Of a DNA stretch of 5,490 bases, positions 5,269 through 5,490 are shown in pieces. The stretch's first letter is position 1. The number at the start of each line of letters is the position of its first letter. Under the pieces are notes generated by a model. It was not told the origin of the DNA. It worked only from the letters and a program-made list of their open reading frames with translations, and ran no database searches. Location: the NCBI GenBank assembly GCA_013812995.1, contig JACCSL010000501.1:1-5490 (forward strand), in the 5' to 3' direction. Made by a program: the position numbers and the translations under genes. This stretch comes from Ardenticatenales bacterium. GTDB lineage: Bacteria > Chloroflexota > Anaerolineae > Ardenticatenales > Ardenticatenaceae.

Positions 5269-5490
5269 TCACCGCCGTACCGGGACGCCCTGCGCGAGCA
5301 GGTGCGCCTTGACCTCCGCAATGGAGAGTTGCCGATAATGAAAGAGCGTGGCCGCCAGCGCGGCATCCGCCCCGCCCACCGTCAGTGCCTGGGCAAAGTG
5401 CTCCACGCGCCCCGCCCCGCCCGAGGCGATGACGGGGATAGAAACGGCGTCAGCCACCGCGCGGGTGAGTACCAGGTCATAGCCCTGGGT
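5269..5490 (-). CDS. hisF: Imidazole glycerol phosphate synthase cyclase subunit, C-terminal part (5' end beyond window)
   Basis: Only the last 73 residues are in the window; the frame is open to the right edge. They show the C-terminal half of the HisF (beta/alpha)8 barrel: [21 protein letters not shown] with the phosphate-binding glycines, and [14 protein letters not shown] followed by the conserved SIAEVK and GVPVR ending. The catalytic Asp of this region would lie just beyond the edge (expected DGT motif before the visible Gln-Gly-Tyr). With HisH the enzyme makes imidazole glycerol phosphate and AICAR from PRFAR and ammonia. The protein ends at the usual place for the family, so the C-terminus is complete. 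It is followed by the ATL gene and hisI on the same strand, in keeping with a histidine operon that continues beyond the window. Confidence 0.95.
   Translation of the reverse strand, partial: TQGYDLVLTRAVADAVSIPVIASGGAGRVEHFAQALTVGGADAALAATLFHYRQLSIAEVKAHLLAQGVPVRR

Overview
The window is ordinary-looking bacterial chromosome, GC-rich, densely coded, with sigma70-type promoters. The best guess for the host is a member of the Chloroflexota, with an actinobacterium second. This rests on the pair of FhaA-like (DUF3662 plus FHA) and FhaB-like (one membrane segment plus FHA) proteins, a NicO-type precursor starting with the HPLGNF motif, and an alkyltransferase-like protein carrying a PWWRV motif. 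No rRNA, tRNA, CRISPR array, insertion sequence or prophage gene was recognised.

Layout. (1) 1-760, minus strand: the N-terminal 253 codons of a secreted or membrane protein of the nickel/cobalt exporter (NicO) type, running off the left edge. It has no stop codon in the window. (2) 761-938: a 178-bp spacer with no gene. (3) 939-1961, minus: an HD-superfamily phosphohydrolase of the dGTPase/SAMHD1-like kind. (4) 1962-2080: a divergent intergenic region with a near-consensus promoter for the plus-strand genes. (5) 2081-3264, plus: two FHA-domain genes with overlapping stop and start codons. (6) 3271-4449, minus: a response regulator fused through a coiled coil to a class III nucleotide cyclase, meeting the FHA genes tail to tail with 6 bp between stops. 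(7) 4521 to the right edge, minus: a histidine-biosynthesis segment in the order hisF (C-terminal end only), an alkyltransferase-like (ATL) DNA repair gene, and hisI. The ATL stop codon directly abuts the hisI start.

How the parts may work together. The middle block (HD hydrolase, two phosphothreonine-reading FHA proteins, receiver-cyclase) looks like a small signalling neighbourhood: phosphoprotein recognition and nucleotide turnover side by side. No Ser/Thr kinase, phosphatase or cell-division gene, which accompany fhaA/fhaB in actinobacteria, is present in the window. The right block supplies two late histidine-pathway enzymes with a DNA alkylation damage sensor inserted between them. I did not find a clearly undescribed system. 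The points most worth a second look are the hisF-ATL-hisI arrangement with the PWWRV site, the cyclase active-site variants, the kinase-free FHA pair, and a 26-bp palindrome inside the NicO gene.
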